A stretch of DNA of 64,000 nucleotides, from positions 1 to 64,000 of the forward strand of contig JBAYVU010000009.1 of assembly GCA_041674385.1 (NCBI GenBank), in the 5' to 3' direction. This stretch comes from JACRAR01 sp041674385 (GTDB lineage: Bacteria > Pseudomonadota > Gammaproteobacteria > Burkholderiales > Rhodocyclaceae). Below the pieces are notes generated by a model. It was not told the origin of the DNA and ran no database searches. It saw nothing but the letters and a program-made list of their open reading frames with translations. The position numbers and the translations under genes were made by a program. This document shows, in pieces, positions 1-9,199 of the stretch (position 1 is its first letter; the number at the start of each line of letters is the position of its first letter).

Positions 1-478
1 AGCCCTTCACCGCTGCGGCACGCCTTTCGGAGAGACTCTGGTTGTATTTGTCCGAACCGATGCGGTCAGCATGACCGACCGCAATGATGACTTCCAGCTT
101 GATATCCTTGACCTTGGCGAGCAACCCGTCAAGCGTCGTCTTGCCTTCCGGACGCAGCACCGCCTTGTCGAAATCGAATAATGCATCCGCAGCCAGCGTC
201 ACTTTTTCCGCAGCCGGCTTGGGCGCGGCAGCAGGAACAGAAATCTCGCGCGTCTTCGCCGGCGCCGGGGCTTCCTTCTTCACCAGATCCGGATCGCATT
301 CGCTGATCGCCATCGCCGGCGTCCAGCGGGGAGTCCTCCAACACAGCCCGGTGCCACTTTTCACCACATTGCCGCGTACGTCGAAAACATAGCCGTCATT
401 GATTTCTTCAGCCAATGCAGCTGAAGCGCACAAGCTTAGAGAGGTAATAAGCGCAATTTTCGAAATTTGTTTGATCAT
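1..478 (-). CDS. OmpA-family outer membrane protein, N-terminal part (3' end outside window)
   Basis: The leftward frame opens with ATG at 476-478, preceded by an AGAGGA ribosome binding site, and is open to the window edge (159 codons seen). The first 23 or so residues form a signal peptide (MIKQISKIALITSLSLCASA, ending ALA). A short segment with two cysteines (GLCWRTP, SECDPD) and an Ala/Pro/Lys-rich linker follow. From about residue 95 an OmpA C-terminal peptidoglycan-binding domain begins (LFDFDKAVLRPEG, then GHADRIGSDKYNQSLSERRA). This architecture is common in beta-proteobacterial OmpA-like proteins that tether the outer membrane to peptidoglycan. It lies downstream of mtaD in the same direction, 72 bases away. 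Because it is truncated by the window it has no visible stop. Confidence 0.85.
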   Translation of the reverse strand, partial: MIKQISKIALITSLSLCASAALAEEINDGYVFDVRGNVVKSGTGLCWRTPRWTPAMAISECDPDLVKKEAPAPAKTREISVPAAAPKPAAEKVTLAADALFDFDKAVLRPEGKTTLDGLLAKVKDIKLEVIIAVGHADRIGSDKYNQSLSERRAAAVKG

Positions 479-550
479 GTTGTCCTCTTGCGTTCGCATG
501 GATATCAGTGATGGGCTGTCCAGAATTGCAGAAAACAAAACAGCCCCCAG

Positions 551-1864
551 TCAGGAACTGAGCCTATTGTGCCACAAATTCGTTATGTCAAGCAACTCTG
601 CTGTTTCGATGTTCAGCAATCTACCCTCTGCAACGCGCGCCGTTCCTGCAACCCAGACATGGCTGACATGCTCTCGTCCTACGGCATGGACCAGATGCGA
701 CGCCGGATCGAAACAAGGGAGCAGGCTAGGGTCATCGAGGCGTACCGCACACAGGTCGGCTAGTTTTCCCTTCTCCAGCGATCCTATGCTCTTGTCTTGA
801 CCGAGCGCAACCGCCCCGTTGAGCGTCGCCATACGCAGCACGGTATGAGCATCCAAAGCGGTCGCATCGCCGCTGGCAACCTTGGCCAGCAGGGCGGCAT
901 GATTCATTTCACGGAACAAGTCGAGGCGGTTATTGCTTGCTGCCCCGTCGCTGCCGAGTCCCAGTCTCACGCCGCGCTGCGCCAGAGCAGCCGCAGGAGC
1001 GATGCCGCTTGCCAGTTTCATGTTCGAGGTCGGGCAGTGTGCAATACTGCAAGATTCCTCCGCAAGCAAGGCGATTTCGCCGGGCTCAAGATGCACGGCA
1101 TGCGCACCGACCAAGGATGGGCCTAGCAGGCCCAGGCGCCGCAAGCGTTCGAGAGGACGGACGCCGTGTTGCTTGATACTGTCTTCGATTTCGGTGGCCG
1201 TTTCATGAAGATGGATATGAATCGGCAAGTCCAACTGTGCGGCAAGTGTGGCGATGCGCTCGAAACTCTTGTCGGAGACAGTGTAAGGTGCGTGGGGCGC
1301 CATGCAAAAAGAAATCAAAGGCTCATCAAGCAGGTTGTCGCGTGCTGCTAACCCCTTGGTCAGATAGTCGTCGGCGTCGGCGGCATAGGTGGTGGGGAAT
1401 TCGAGTGTCAGAATGCCCAGCGATGCGCGCATTCCCATGCGCAATGCCGCTTCCGCGGCGGCTTCCGGGTAAAAGTACATATCGTTGAAACAAGTAATCC
1501 CGCCGCGCAACATTTCGGTACAGGCCAGCAGCGTACCGTCCCGGACAAAGGCGGGAGAGACATGCCGTACTTCGGCAGGCCAGATGCGCTGATTAAGCCA
1601 GTCCATCAGTTGAATGTCGTCAGCAAAGCCACGCAGCAGCGTCATGGCGGCATGGGTATGCAGGTTGATGAGGCCGGGCAGCAACACGTGGCAGGGTAAA
1701 CTTTGCTTACGGCGCGGCTGGAATTGGGCCTGGGCATCTTCGGCGGGCAACAGCGCGACAATGCGTCCAGCATCGATGGCGATTGCGTGATGTTCCAGTG
1801 TGACGCCGTGTGGCTCGATCGGGATAATCCAGCGTGCCTCGATCAGCAAATCAATTTCTTGCAT
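551..1864 (-). CDS. mtaD: 5-methylthioadenosine/S-adenosylhomocysteine deaminase-type amidohydrolase
   Basis: 437-residue TRZ/ATZ-family amidohydrolase. Metal and catalytic motifs of the amidohydrolase fold are in order: NLHTHAAMTLLRG (about residues 67-79), HIHLHET (about 215), GAHAVH (about 253) and GSDGAASNN (about 304). The family deaminates methylthioadenosine and S-adenosylhomocysteine, feeding purine and methionine salvage; related enzymes act on guanine or chlorinated triazines, so the exact substrate is inferred. The start MQEIDLLIEARWI matches the usual family N terminus, but no strong ribosome binding site precedes it. A Rho-independent hairpin ends only about 12 bases upstream, so expression requires read-through or a promoter inside the hairpin region. 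Confidence 0.87.
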   Translation of the reverse strand: MQEIDLLIEARWIIPIEPHGVTLEHHAIAIDAGRIVALLPAEDAQAQFQPRRKQSLPCHVLLPGLINLHTHAAMTLLRGFADDIQLMDWLNQRIWPAEVRHVSPAFVRDGTLLACTEMLRGGITCFNDMYFYPEAAAEAALRMGMRASLGILTLEFPTTYAADADDYLTKGLAARDNLLDEPLISFCMAPHAPYTVSDKSFERIATLAAQLDLPIHIHLHETATEIEDSIKQHGVRPLERLRRLGLLGPSLVGAHAVHLEPGEIALLAEESCSIAHCPTSNMKLASGIAPAAALAQRGVRLGLGSDGAASNNRLDLFREMNHAALLAKVASGDATALDAHTVLRMATLNGAVALGQDKSIGSLEKGKLADLCAVRLDDPSLLPCFDPASHLVHAVGREHVSHVWVAGTARVAEGRLLNIETAELLDITNLWHNRLSS

Positions 1865-1876
1865 GGTTACCCGGCT

Positions 1877-1903
1877 AAAAAAAACCCGCCGACGGGCGGG
1901 GTT
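1877..1903 (-). terminator. Rho-independent terminator just upstream of mtaD
   Basis: On the minus strand a GC stem (CCCGCC at 1885-1890 paired with GGCGGG at 1895-1900, loop of four) is followed by eight T (A run at 1877-1884). It points leftwards, into mtaD, whose ATG lies at 1862-1864. No convincing gene is seen on either strand at 1904-2190 for it to terminate; the best leftward frame there is about 29 codons. It may be an attenuator in the mtaD leader. Confidence 0.6.
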
Positions 1904-2190
1904 GGGTTATTCGGACATGGCTGCGTCTGGTCTGCACTTCGCACCGGCTTTCAATTCGATCGCATCAGCCCGGTTTGGCACCAAGCATGCAATCATTGTT
2001 TTTCAGGGGGCAATCGCAACAGCATGCTGCCTTTATCGCCGTGAATTTGAACACAAAAAACAGACGGACACAATCCGCTGAGGCGTCTAATACGCTGTTT
2101 GCAACCGGGCAGGGGCAGGCATGCTGGTCATGTTAAAATCGGCTAGTTTTGCTAGGCGCCCATGCTGGCTGTTCCCCGGAAATTGAAACG

Positions 2191-4746
2191 ATGACGAATA
2201 CGTTTGCCAAAGAAACAATCCCGATTAGCCTTGAAGAGGAGATGCGCCACTCCTATCTCGATTATGCCATGAGCGTGATTGTTGGCAGGGCGCTGCCGGA
2301 TGTCCGCGATGGCCTCAAGCCGGTGCATCGTCGCGTTTTGTTCGCCATGCACGAACTCAGCAACGACTGGAACAAGGCCTACAAAAAATCGGCGCGTATT
2401 GTCGGCGACGTGATCGGCAAATACCATCCGCATGGCGACACCGCGGTCTATGACACGATTGTGCGCATGGCCCAGGATTTTTCGCTGCGTTACATGCTCG
2501 TCGACGGCCAGGGAAATTTCGGTTCGGTGGACGGCGACAACGCTGCGGCGATGCGTTATACCGAAATCCGCATGGCCAGGATCGGACATGAGTTGCTGGC
2601 CGATCTCGACAAGGAGACGGTTGACTTCGGGCCCAATTACGATGGCTCGGAACATGAGCCCTTGGTTTTGCCGGCGAAAATTCCCAACCTGTTGATCAAT
2701 GGCAGCTCGGGTATCGCTGTTGGCATGGCGACCAATATTCCGCCGCATAACCTGTCGGAGGTGATCGATGCCTGTCTGGCCTTGCTCGGCGACCCGGAGA
2801 TCGGCATCGAAAAACTGATCGAAATTATTCAGGCACCGGACTTTCCGACAGCTGGCTTGATCTATGGCGTTTCTGGCGTGCGCGAAGGCTACCTGACGGG
2901 GCGCGGTCGAGTCATCATGCGTGGGCGGACGCATATCGAGGAACTGGAAAAGGCAGGCAAGCAGGCCATCATCATTGACGAGTTGCCCTACCAGGTCAAC
3001 AAGAAGACGCTGCTGGAAAAAATCGCCGAGCTGGTCAATGAGAAAAAAATCGAGGGCATCACGCATCTTCAGGACGAGTCCGACAAATCGGGCATGCGCG
3101 TGGTGATTGAACTCAAGCGCGGCGAAGTGCCCGAGGTGATACTGAACAATCTTTACAAGCACACCCAGTTGCAGGATACCTTCGGCATGAACATGGTGGC
3201 GCTGGTCGATGGCCGTCCGCGTCTGCTCAACCTGAAGGAAATGCTGACCGCATTTTTATCCCACCGCCGCGAAGTGGTGACCAGGCGCACGGTGTTCGAA
3301 TTGCGCAAGGCCAGGGATCGCGGCCACATACTTGAAGGACTGGCTGTCGCGCTGTCGAATGTCGATGAGATCATTGCCCTGATCAAGGCGGCGGCGACGC
3401 CGGCCGATGCCAAGCGCGAGCTGATGGCGCGCACCTGGCATTCGGTCCTGGTCGAAGAGATGTTGGCGCGCACTGCTGCCGAAGCTTCACGCCCGGAAGG
3501 TCTGGCGCCGGAGTTCGGCATGTCGAAGCGCGGCTATTCGCTTTCCGACATTCAGGCTCAGGCGATACTCGATTTGCGCCTGCAACGCCTGACAGGCCTG
3601 GAACAGGACAAGATCGTCACCGAATACAAGGATGTGATGGAGATTATTGCCGACCTGCTCGACATCCTGGCCCGGCCCGAGCGCATCACCCTCATCATCG
3701 GCGAAGAACTGGCCGCTGTTCGCACACAGTTCGGCGACAAGCGCCGCACCGAGATCGTGATGAATACCCAGGATTTCGGGATCGAGGACTTGATCACGCC
3801 GCAGGACATGGTGGTGATGCTTTCCCACGGCGGCTATATCAAGGCGCAGCCGCTCACCGAATACAAATCGCAAAAGCGCGGCGGACGAGGCAGGCAGGCA
3901 GCGGCGATCAAGGAAGACGATTTTGTCGATCACCTGTTCGTTGCCAACACCCACGACTTCGTCTTGTGTTTTTCCAATCGCGGCCGGGTCTATTGGCACA
4001 AGGTCTATGAGGTGCCGCAGGGCAGCCGCGCCAGCCGCGGCAAGCCCATTGTGAACCTGTTTCCGCTCGAGGAAGGCGAGAAGATCACGGCCGTGCTTCC
4101 GGTCAAGGAATTCGATGCGGATCATTATGTCTTCATGGCTACCGCCATGGGTACCGTGAAAAAGACGCCGCTGTCGGATTTTTCCAATCCGCGCAAGGCG
4201 GGCATCATCGCCGTCGGTCTCGATGAGGGGGATTTCCTGATTGGCGTGGCAATCACCGACGGCAGTTATGATGTGATGCTGTTTTCCGATGCCGGCAAGA
4301 CCGTGCGTTTCGCCGAGGGCGACGTACGCGCGATGGGACGCAACGCCCGTGGCGTGCGCGGCATGCAGCTGGATAACGATCAGACGGTGATCTCCATGCT
4401 GGTCGCCGCGAACGAAGACTTCTCGGTGCTGACCGCTACTGAAAACGGCTTCGGCAAACGCACTTCGATCGCCGAATACACACGACACGGACGCGGCACC
4501 AAGGGTATGATCGCGATTCAGACCAGCGAGCGTAACGGCAAAGTGGTCGGCGCGCTGCTGGTGCAGCCAGACGATGAATTGATGCTGATCTCGACCGGTG
4601 GGGTGCTGATCCGCACCCTGGTCAGGCAGATCCGCGAGATGGGACGTTCGACGCAGGGGGTCACATTGATAAACCTCGACGATGGCACCAAACTCGCCGG
4701 GATAGAAAAGATTATTGAAACCGAAGATCTTGACCAAGGAGAATAG
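2191..4746 (+). CDS. gyrA: DNA gyrase subunit A
   Basis: 851-residue type IIA topoisomerase A subunit, which cuts and rejoins DNA during negative supercoiling with GyrB. The catalytic tyrosine is Tyr123 (AAAMRYTEIRM). The quinolone-resistance-determining region reads HPHGDTAVYD, with Thr84 and Asp88 at the E. coli Ser83 and Asp87 positions; Thr here is a natural variant in several Proteobacteria. The C-terminal half carries the beta-pinwheel repeats and a GyrA-box-like QKRGGRGRQ. I start at ATG 2191, because an upstream TTG at 2149 in the same frame adds 14 non-conserved residues. serC follows after two bases, so the two are co-transcribed. Confidence 0.97.
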   Translation: MTNTFAKETIPISLEEEMRHSYLDYAMSVIVGRALPDVRDGLKPVHRRVLFAMHELSNDWNKAYKKSARIVGDVIGKYHPHGDTAVYDTIVRMAQDFSLRYMLVDGQGNFGSVDGDNAAAMRYTEIRMARIGHELLADLDKETVDFGPNYDGSEHEPLVLPAKIPNLLINGSSGIAVGMATNIPPHNLSEVIDACLALLGDPEIGIEKLIEIIQAPDFPTAGLIYGVSGVREGYLTGRGRVIMRGRTHIEELEKAGKQAIIIDELPYQVNKKTLLEKIAELVNEKKIEGITHLQDESDKSGMRVVIELKRGEVPEVILNNLYKHTQLQDTFGMNMVALVDGRPRLLNLKEMLTAFLSHRREVVTRRTVFELRKARDRGHILEGLAVALSNVDEIIALIKAAATPADAKRELMARTWHSVLVEEMLARTAAEASRPEGLAPEFGMSKRGYSLSDIQAQAILDLRLQRLTGLEQDKIVTEYKDVMEIIADLLDILARPERITLIIGEELAAVRTQFGDKRRTEIVMNTQDFGIEDLITPQDMVVMLSHGGYIKAQPLTEYKSQKRGGRGRQAAAIKEDDFVDHLFVANTHDFVLCFSNRGRVYWHKVYEVPQGSRASRGKPIVNLFPLEEGEKITAVLPVKEFDADHYVFMATAMGTVKKTPLSDFSNPRKAGIIAVGLDEGDFLIGVAITDGSYDVMLFSDAGKTVRFAEGDVRAMGRNARGVRGMQLDNDQTVISMLVAANEDFSVLTATENGFGKRTSIAEYTRHGRGTKGMIAIQTSERNGKVVGALLVQPDDELMLISTGGVLIRTLVRQIREMGRSTQGVTLINLDDGTKLAGIEKIIETEDLDQGE

Positions 4747-4748
4747 AT

Positions 4749-5831
4749 ATGGCGCGTGCAATAAACTTTAGTGCTGGACCGGCGGTCTTGCCGGAGGAAG
4801 TCCTGAAAGAGGCCTCGGCGGAAATGCTCGATTGGCACGGCAGTGGCCAATCGGTCATGGAGATGAGCCATCGCGGCAAGGAATTCATGTCTATCGCCGA
4901 GGCTGCCGAGGCCGACCTGCGCGAATTGATGGAGATTCCGAGCAACTACAAGGTGCTGTTTCTGCAAGGCGGCGCCACGTTGCAGTTCGAGATGATCCCG
5001 ATCAACCTGCTGGCCGGTAAACCATCCGCCGATTACGTGTATACCGGAGAATGGGCGAAGAAAGCCATCAAGTCGGCCAAGGTATTCTGCCAGGTGAATA
5101 CCATCGCCTCGTCCGAAGACCAGAAATTCACCTATGCGCCGGCTCAGCCTGAGTGGAAACTCAACAAGGATGCGGCTTATGTCCACTACACCGCCAACGA
5201 GACCATCGGCGGCGTCGAATTCCAGTGGACTCCCAGTACCGGCAACGTGCCGCTGGTGTGCGACATGTCCTCGAACATTCTGTCGCGGACGGTCAATGTA
5301 TCCAAGTACGGCCTGATCTACGCCGGAGCGCAAAAGAACATCGGCCCGGCGGGTTTGACCATCGTCATCGTGCGCGATGATCTCATCGGCAAGGCGGTCC
5401 CGACTCCGCCGACCATGCTCGATTACAAGACCCATGCCGAAAACGAATCCATGTACAACACCCCGCCGACTTATGGCATATACATCGCCGGTCTGGTGTT
5501 CAAATGGCTGAAGAAGCAGGGCGGACTGGTCATGATGGAACACAAGAACATTGAAAAGTCCGCCCTGCTGTATGATTTTCTCGACCGGAGCGAATTCTTC
5601 CATAACCCGGTGCGCATGCAGGACCGCTCGCGCATGAATGTTCCCTTCACGCTGAAGAACCCCGAACTCGACGAAGAGTTCCTCAAGGGCGCCAAGGCGC
5701 GCGGCATGGTGCAGCTCAAGGGGCATCGCTCGGTTGGCGGGATGCGTGCATCCATCTACAACGCCATGACGCTCGAAGGCGTCAAGACACTGGTCGAATA
5801 CATGAGGGAGTTCGAGAAAAATCATGGCTAA
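4749..5831 (+). CDS. serC: Phosphoserine aminotransferase
   Basis: 360 residues, class V PLP aminotransferase. It converts 3-phosphohydroxypyruvate plus glutamate to phosphoserine (serine synthesis) and acts on the 4-phosphothreonine precursor in pyridoxal phosphate synthesis. The N terminus INFSAGPAVLPEEVL and the PLP lysine Lys196 in YAGAQKNIGPAGL are diagnostic. A strong AAGGAG site overlaps the end of gyrA, two bases upstream of this start. It overlaps the next gene, serA, by eight bases, giving translational coupling of consecutive serine-pathway enzymes. Confidence 0.96.
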   Translation: MARAINFSAGPAVLPEEVLKEASAEMLDWHGSGQSVMEMSHRGKEFMSIAEAAEADLRELMEIPSNYKVLFLQGGATLQFEMIPINLLAGKPSADYVYTGEWAKKAIKSAKVFCQVNTIASSEDQKFTYAPAQPEWKLNKDAAYVHYTANETIGGVEFQWTPSTGNVPLVCDMSSNILSRTVNVSKYGLIYAGAQKNIGPAGLTIVIVRDDLIGKAVPTPPTMLDYKTHAENESMYNTPPTYGIYIAGLVFKWLKKQGGLVMMEHKNIEKSALLYDFLDRSEFFHNPVRMQDRSRMNVPFTLKNPELDEEFLKGAKARGMVQLKGHRSVGGMRASIYNAMTLEGVKTLVEYMREFEKNHG

Positions 5832-7008
5832 TCAATTCAAGATTTTGATCCTCAACCAGATCTCGCAAAATGGCCTGAAACGTTTGCCCAGCGAACGCTA
5901 CACCTGCGCAAAAGATGTGACGGCACCCGATGCGGTGCTGGTACGTTCCGCCGATATGCACAAGCTCGAGATTGCCCCCAGCATCAAGGCCATTGGTCGG
6001 GCCGGTTCTGGTACCAACAACATCCCGGTGAAGGCCATGTCTGCCCGCGGTGTGCCGGTATTCAACGCACCGGGAGCCAATGCCAACGCGGTCAAGGAGC
6101 TGGTGATCGCCGGCATGTTGCTGGCAGCCAGAAACTTGCGCGGTGCGATGGAGTTCGTCAGTGCGCTCGACCCCGCCGATCCCGGCATGGAAAAGAAAGT
6201 CGAGGATGGCAAGAAGACCTATGCAGGGTTCGAACTGGCTGGACACACGCTCGGCGTGATCGGCTTGGGCAAGATAGGTTGCTTGGTCGCCGATGCGGCG
6301 ATCAAGCTCGGCATGGAGGTGTATGGCCATGATCCGGAGATTTCCGTCGATGCTGCCTGGAGCTTGCCCTCCCAGGTGAAGAAGGCCAACACGGTCGCCG
6401 ATGTGCTGAAGAAATGCGACTTCGTTTCGATCCATGTGCCGCTTCTCGATGCCACGCGCAATCTGGTCAATGCGGACAATGCCGGACAAATGAAAGCAGG
6501 GAGCGTACTCCTCAATTTTTCTCGCGACGGCGTTGTCGATGTGCAGGCAGTGCTTGCCGCGCTGGAGGCGAAGAAACTGGCTTGCTATGTGTGCGATTTC
6601 CCCAGCGCGGAAGTGAATCGTCATCCCAATGTAATCGCTTTGCCCCATCTCGGCGCATCCACTGGCGAAGCCGAGGAGAACTGCGCGGTGATGGTGGCCG
6701 ATCAATTGCGCGATTATCTTGAGCACGGCAACATACTGAATGCGGTGAATTTCCCCAATGTGGCTTTGCCGCGCGAGTCGAATTATCGGCTTGCGATTGC
6801 CAATACGAATGTTCCCAACATGGTCGGCCAGATATCGACGGCGTTGGCGCAAGCCAAGCTGAATATTCACGACATGATCAACAAGTCGAAGGGGGATGTG
6901 GCATACACGCTGGTCGATGTCGACAGCGCGGTGAAGCCAAAGGTCGTCGCTTCAATCGCCGCCATACCCGGCGTGCTGGCGGTACGCTATTTGCCGCTGG
7001 AATCCTAG
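5824..7008 (+). CDS. serA: D-3-phosphoglycerate dehydrogenase
   Basis: 394-residue D-2-hydroxyacid dehydrogenase that catalyses the first step of serine synthesis, 3-phosphoglycerate to 3-phosphohydroxypyruvate with NAD. The Rossmann motif is GVIGLGKIG (about 144-152). The catalytic Arg, Glu and His segments are present (NFSRDG, and LPHLGASTGEAEENC). A C-terminal ACT-like domain (YRLAIANTNVPNMVGQISTALAQAKLNIHDM) suggests serine feedback. The length and short N-terminal domain match the compact SerA that pairs with serC in beta- and epsilon-proteobacteria. It overlaps serC by eight bases. Confidence 0.95.
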   Translation: MANQFKILILNQISQNGLKRLPSERYTCAKDVTAPDAVLVRSADMHKLEIAPSIKAIGRAGSGTNNIPVKAMSARGVPVFNAPGANANAVKELVIAGMLLAARNLRGAMEFVSALDPADPGMEKKVEDGKKTYAGFELAGHTLGVIGLGKIGCLVADAAIKLGMEVYGHDPEISVDAAWSLPSQVKKANTVADVLKKCDFVSIHVPLLDATRNLVNADNAGQMKAGSVLLNFSRDGVVDVQAVLAALEAKKLACYVCDFPSAEVNRHPNVIALPHLGASTGEAEENCAVMVADQLRDYLEHGNILNAVNFPNVALPRESNYRLAIANTNVPNMVGQISTALAQAKLNIHDMINKSKGDVAYTLVDVDSAVKPKVVASIAAIPGVLAVRYLPLES

Positions 7009-7011
7009 AAC

Positions 7012-8094
7012 GTGGCCGATGACCAGGATGAACTAGGCAAGCTGCGCGAGGGGATCGACAGTATCGACGAGGAGGTGTTGCGCCTCATCAACCAGCGCGC
7101 GCAGCTGGCCCACCGCATTGGCGAAATCAAGCGGGGCAACATCTACCGGCCTGAACGAGAAGCGCAGGTATTGCGGCGAATTGCCGCAGCCAATCGGGGT
7201 CCCTTGCCGGAAGATGCTGCGCAGCATATCTTTCGCGAAATCATGTCGGCTTGCCTGGCGCTTGAACAACCGCTGCGCGTCGCTTATCTCGGTCCGGAGG
7301 GGACTTTCTCCGAAACTGCCGCGCAAAAGCACTTCGGTTCGGCGCCCACGCTGATGCCTTGCACCACCATCGACGATGCTTTTCGCATGGTCGAAGCCGG
7401 CAATGCCGACTATGCCGTGGTGCCGGTGGAGAACTCCACTGAAGGCGCCATCGGACGCACGCTCGACCTGTTGCTGACATCGCCGCTGAAAATTTGCGGC
7501 GAAGTGCCCCTGCGCATTCATCAGAACCTGCTTTCAAAGGCGGATTCCCTGACTTCGCTGAAGCGGCTCTATTCCCATGCCCAGTCGCTGGCGCAATGCC
7601 ATGAGTGGTTGAACCGGAACCTGGCGCAACTGCCGCGAGTGCCGGTGGCGAGCAATGCCGAAGGCGCGCGCCTGGCTGCCGAGGATGAGGAATCCTGCGC
7701 CATTGCGGGAATAACAGCGGCACAGCGCTACGGCCTGAAAGTGCTGACAGCGAATATCGAGGACGATCCCAACAATGCCACGCGCTTCCTGGTACTGGCT
7801 GAACACGATGCCGGCCCTTCGGGACAGGACAAGACCTCCTTCGTTTGCTCGGCACTGAACCGTCCCGGGGCAATGCTGGCGCTCCTGTCGCCCTTGGCAG
7901 AGCAAGGCGTCTCCATGACCAAGCTCGAGTCGCGGCCAGCGCGCGGTTTCGGCGGCGGTCGCTGGGACTACGTTTTCTTTGTGGATATCGAGGGACACCA
8001 GCAGGATGCTGCCGTTGCCGTCGCCCTGAAGGCCTTGAGCGAGAGTGCCGGGTTTGCCAAGATTCTTGGCAGCTATCCGGCATCCGTCCTCTAA
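7012..8094 (+). CDS. pheA: Bifunctional chorismate mutase/prephenate dehydratase (P-protein)
   Basis: 360 residues. An AroQ-type chorismate mutase domain comes first (about 1-85, LREGIDSIDEEVLRLINQRA, then YRPEREAQVL). A prephenate dehydratase domain follows (about 90-270, VAYLGPEGTFSETAAQKHFG and VVPVENSTEGAIGRTLDLL). A C-terminal ACT domain with the ESRP phenylalanine-binding motif (TKLESRPARG) closes the protein. It converts chorismate to phenylpyruvate. The start is GTG three bases after the serA stop; no ATG of better quality is present nearby and the SD is weak, so translation is probably coupled to serA. Confidence 0.96.
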   Translation: MADDQDELGKLREGIDSIDEEVLRLINQRAQLAHRIGEIKRGNIYRPEREAQVLRRIAAANRGPLPEDAAQHIFREIMSACLALEQPLRVAYLGPEGTFSETAAQKHFGSAPTLMPCTTIDDAFRMVEAGNADYAVVPVENSTEGAIGRTLDLLLTSPLKICGEVPLRIHQNLLSKADSLTSLKRLYSHAQSLAQCHEWLNRNLAQLPRVPVASNAEGARLAAEDEESCAIAGITAAQRYGLKVLTANIEDDPNNATRFLVLAEHDAGPSGQDKTSFVCSALNRPGAMLALLSPLAEQGVSMTKLESRPARGFGGGRWDYVFFVDIEGHQQDAAVAVALKALSESAGFAKILGSYPASVL

Positions 8095-8107
8095 TGAGGA
8101 TTTCATC

Positions 8108-9199
8108 ATGAGCATCGCCGAACTGTCTCCAGCCTATATCCGCGCCATCTCCCCCTACCTGCCGGGGCAGCCGATCACCCAACTGTCGCGGGAACTGGGC
8201 ATCCCCGTAGACAAAATCATCAAGCTTGCTTCCAACGAAAACCCGCTCGGCATGAGCCCCAAGGCGCGTGCCGCCATCGAGCTGTCCATCGCCGGCATAG
8301 AGCGCTATCCGGATCAGTACGACCTGGTCAAGGCGATCTCCGACAAGTATGCTGTCGGCATGGAGCAGGTCGTGCTCGGAAATGGCTCCAACGATGTGCT
8401 CGATCTGGTGGCCCGTGTGTTCATGGCGTCCGGCCGTTCGGCGGTGTTTTCCCAGCATGCCTTCGCCGTTTATCCGCTCGCAACGATGTCGGCGGGCGGC
8501 GAATGCATTCAGGTTCCGGCACGGGATTTTGGCCATGATTTACCGGCCATGTTGTCCGCCGTTCGCTCCGATACGAGCATTGTCTGGATTGCCAACCCGA
8601 ACAATCCGACCGGCACCTTCCTGCCTTATGCGCAAATCCGTTCCTTTTTGGAGAAGCTGGCGCAGAATGTCGTGGTCGTGCTGGATGAGGCATACAACGA
8701 ATATTTGCCGCCGGCGTTGCGTGAGGACAGCCTGAGCTGGCTGGCGGATTTCCCCAATCTCGTGATTACGCGGACCTTCTCCAAAGTCTACGGGTTGGCC
8801 GGGTTGCGTGTCGGATATGCTGTGGCGTCGGCTGAAATTGCCAACTTGATGAATCGCGTACGCCAGCCATTCAATGTGAATAACCTGGCGCTGGCTGCCG
8901 CCATCGCTGCGCTCGACGACCATGTGTTTGTCGCCGAGAGTTATCAGCTTAACCGCCGTGGCATCGAGCAAATCCTGGAAGGCTTGAAGCGCCTCGGCCT
9001 GGATCACATACCCGTGCATGGCAACTTTGTCACTTTCCGCGCCGGCGACGCCGGCAGCGTGAATCAGCGCCTACTGAAGCAGGGCGTCATCGTGCGTCCG
9101 CTGGCCGGCTATGGCATGCCCAACCACCTGCGCGTCACCATCGGGCTGGAAACCGAGAATACGCGCTTTCTCAATGCGTTGGAAAAATCGCTCTTATGA
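8108..9199 (+). CDS. hisC: Histidinol-phosphate/aromatic aminotransferase
   Basis: 363-residue fold-type I PLP aminotransferase of the HisC family; motifs LASNENPLGMSP, NPNNPTGTF and the PLP lysine Lys226 in TRTFSKVYGLAGLRVGYA. It sits between pheA and tyrA, away from any his operon. In such clusters HisC homologs commonly transaminate phenylpyruvate or 4-hydroxyphenylpyruvate as well as histidinol phosphate. The ATG at 8108 follows a TGAGGA site. An in-frame upstream ATG at 8045 lies inside pheA and adds 21 non-family residues. The gene overlaps tyrA by four bases. Confidence 0.94.
   Translation: MSIAELSPAYIRAISPYLPGQPITQLSRELGIPVDKIIKLASNENPLGMSPKARAAIELSIAGIERYPDQYDLVKAISDKYAVGMEQVVLGNGSNDVLDLVARVFMASGRSAVFSQHAFAVYPLATMSAGGECIQVPARDFGHDLPAMLSAVRSDTSIVWIANPNNPTGTFLPYAQIRSFLEKLAQNVVVVLDEAYNEYLPPALREDSLSWLADFPNLVITRTFSKVYGLAGLRVGYAVASAEIANLMNRVRQPFNVNNLALAAAIAALDDHVFVAESYQLNRRGIEQILEGLKRLGLDHIPVHGNFVTFRAGDAGSVNQRLLKQGVIVRPLAGYGMPNHLRVTIGLETENTRFLNALEKSLL

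Noticed and set aside
1904..2010. A 29-codon leftward gene upstream of the mtaD terminator
   Set aside because: Very short, no ribosome binding site and no recognisable product.
1904..2150. S-adenosylhomocysteine riboswitch ahead of mtaD
   Set aside because: I could not find the conserved core of that RNA; only a terminator hairpin is supported.
3153..3521. Antisense frames across the gyrA interior
   Set aside because: Explained by strong codon bias of the gyrA strand.
3487..4761. 424-codon open frame opposite gyrA
   Set aside because: Antisense shadow of a conserved GC-rich gene; the product is His-rich and matches no family I know.
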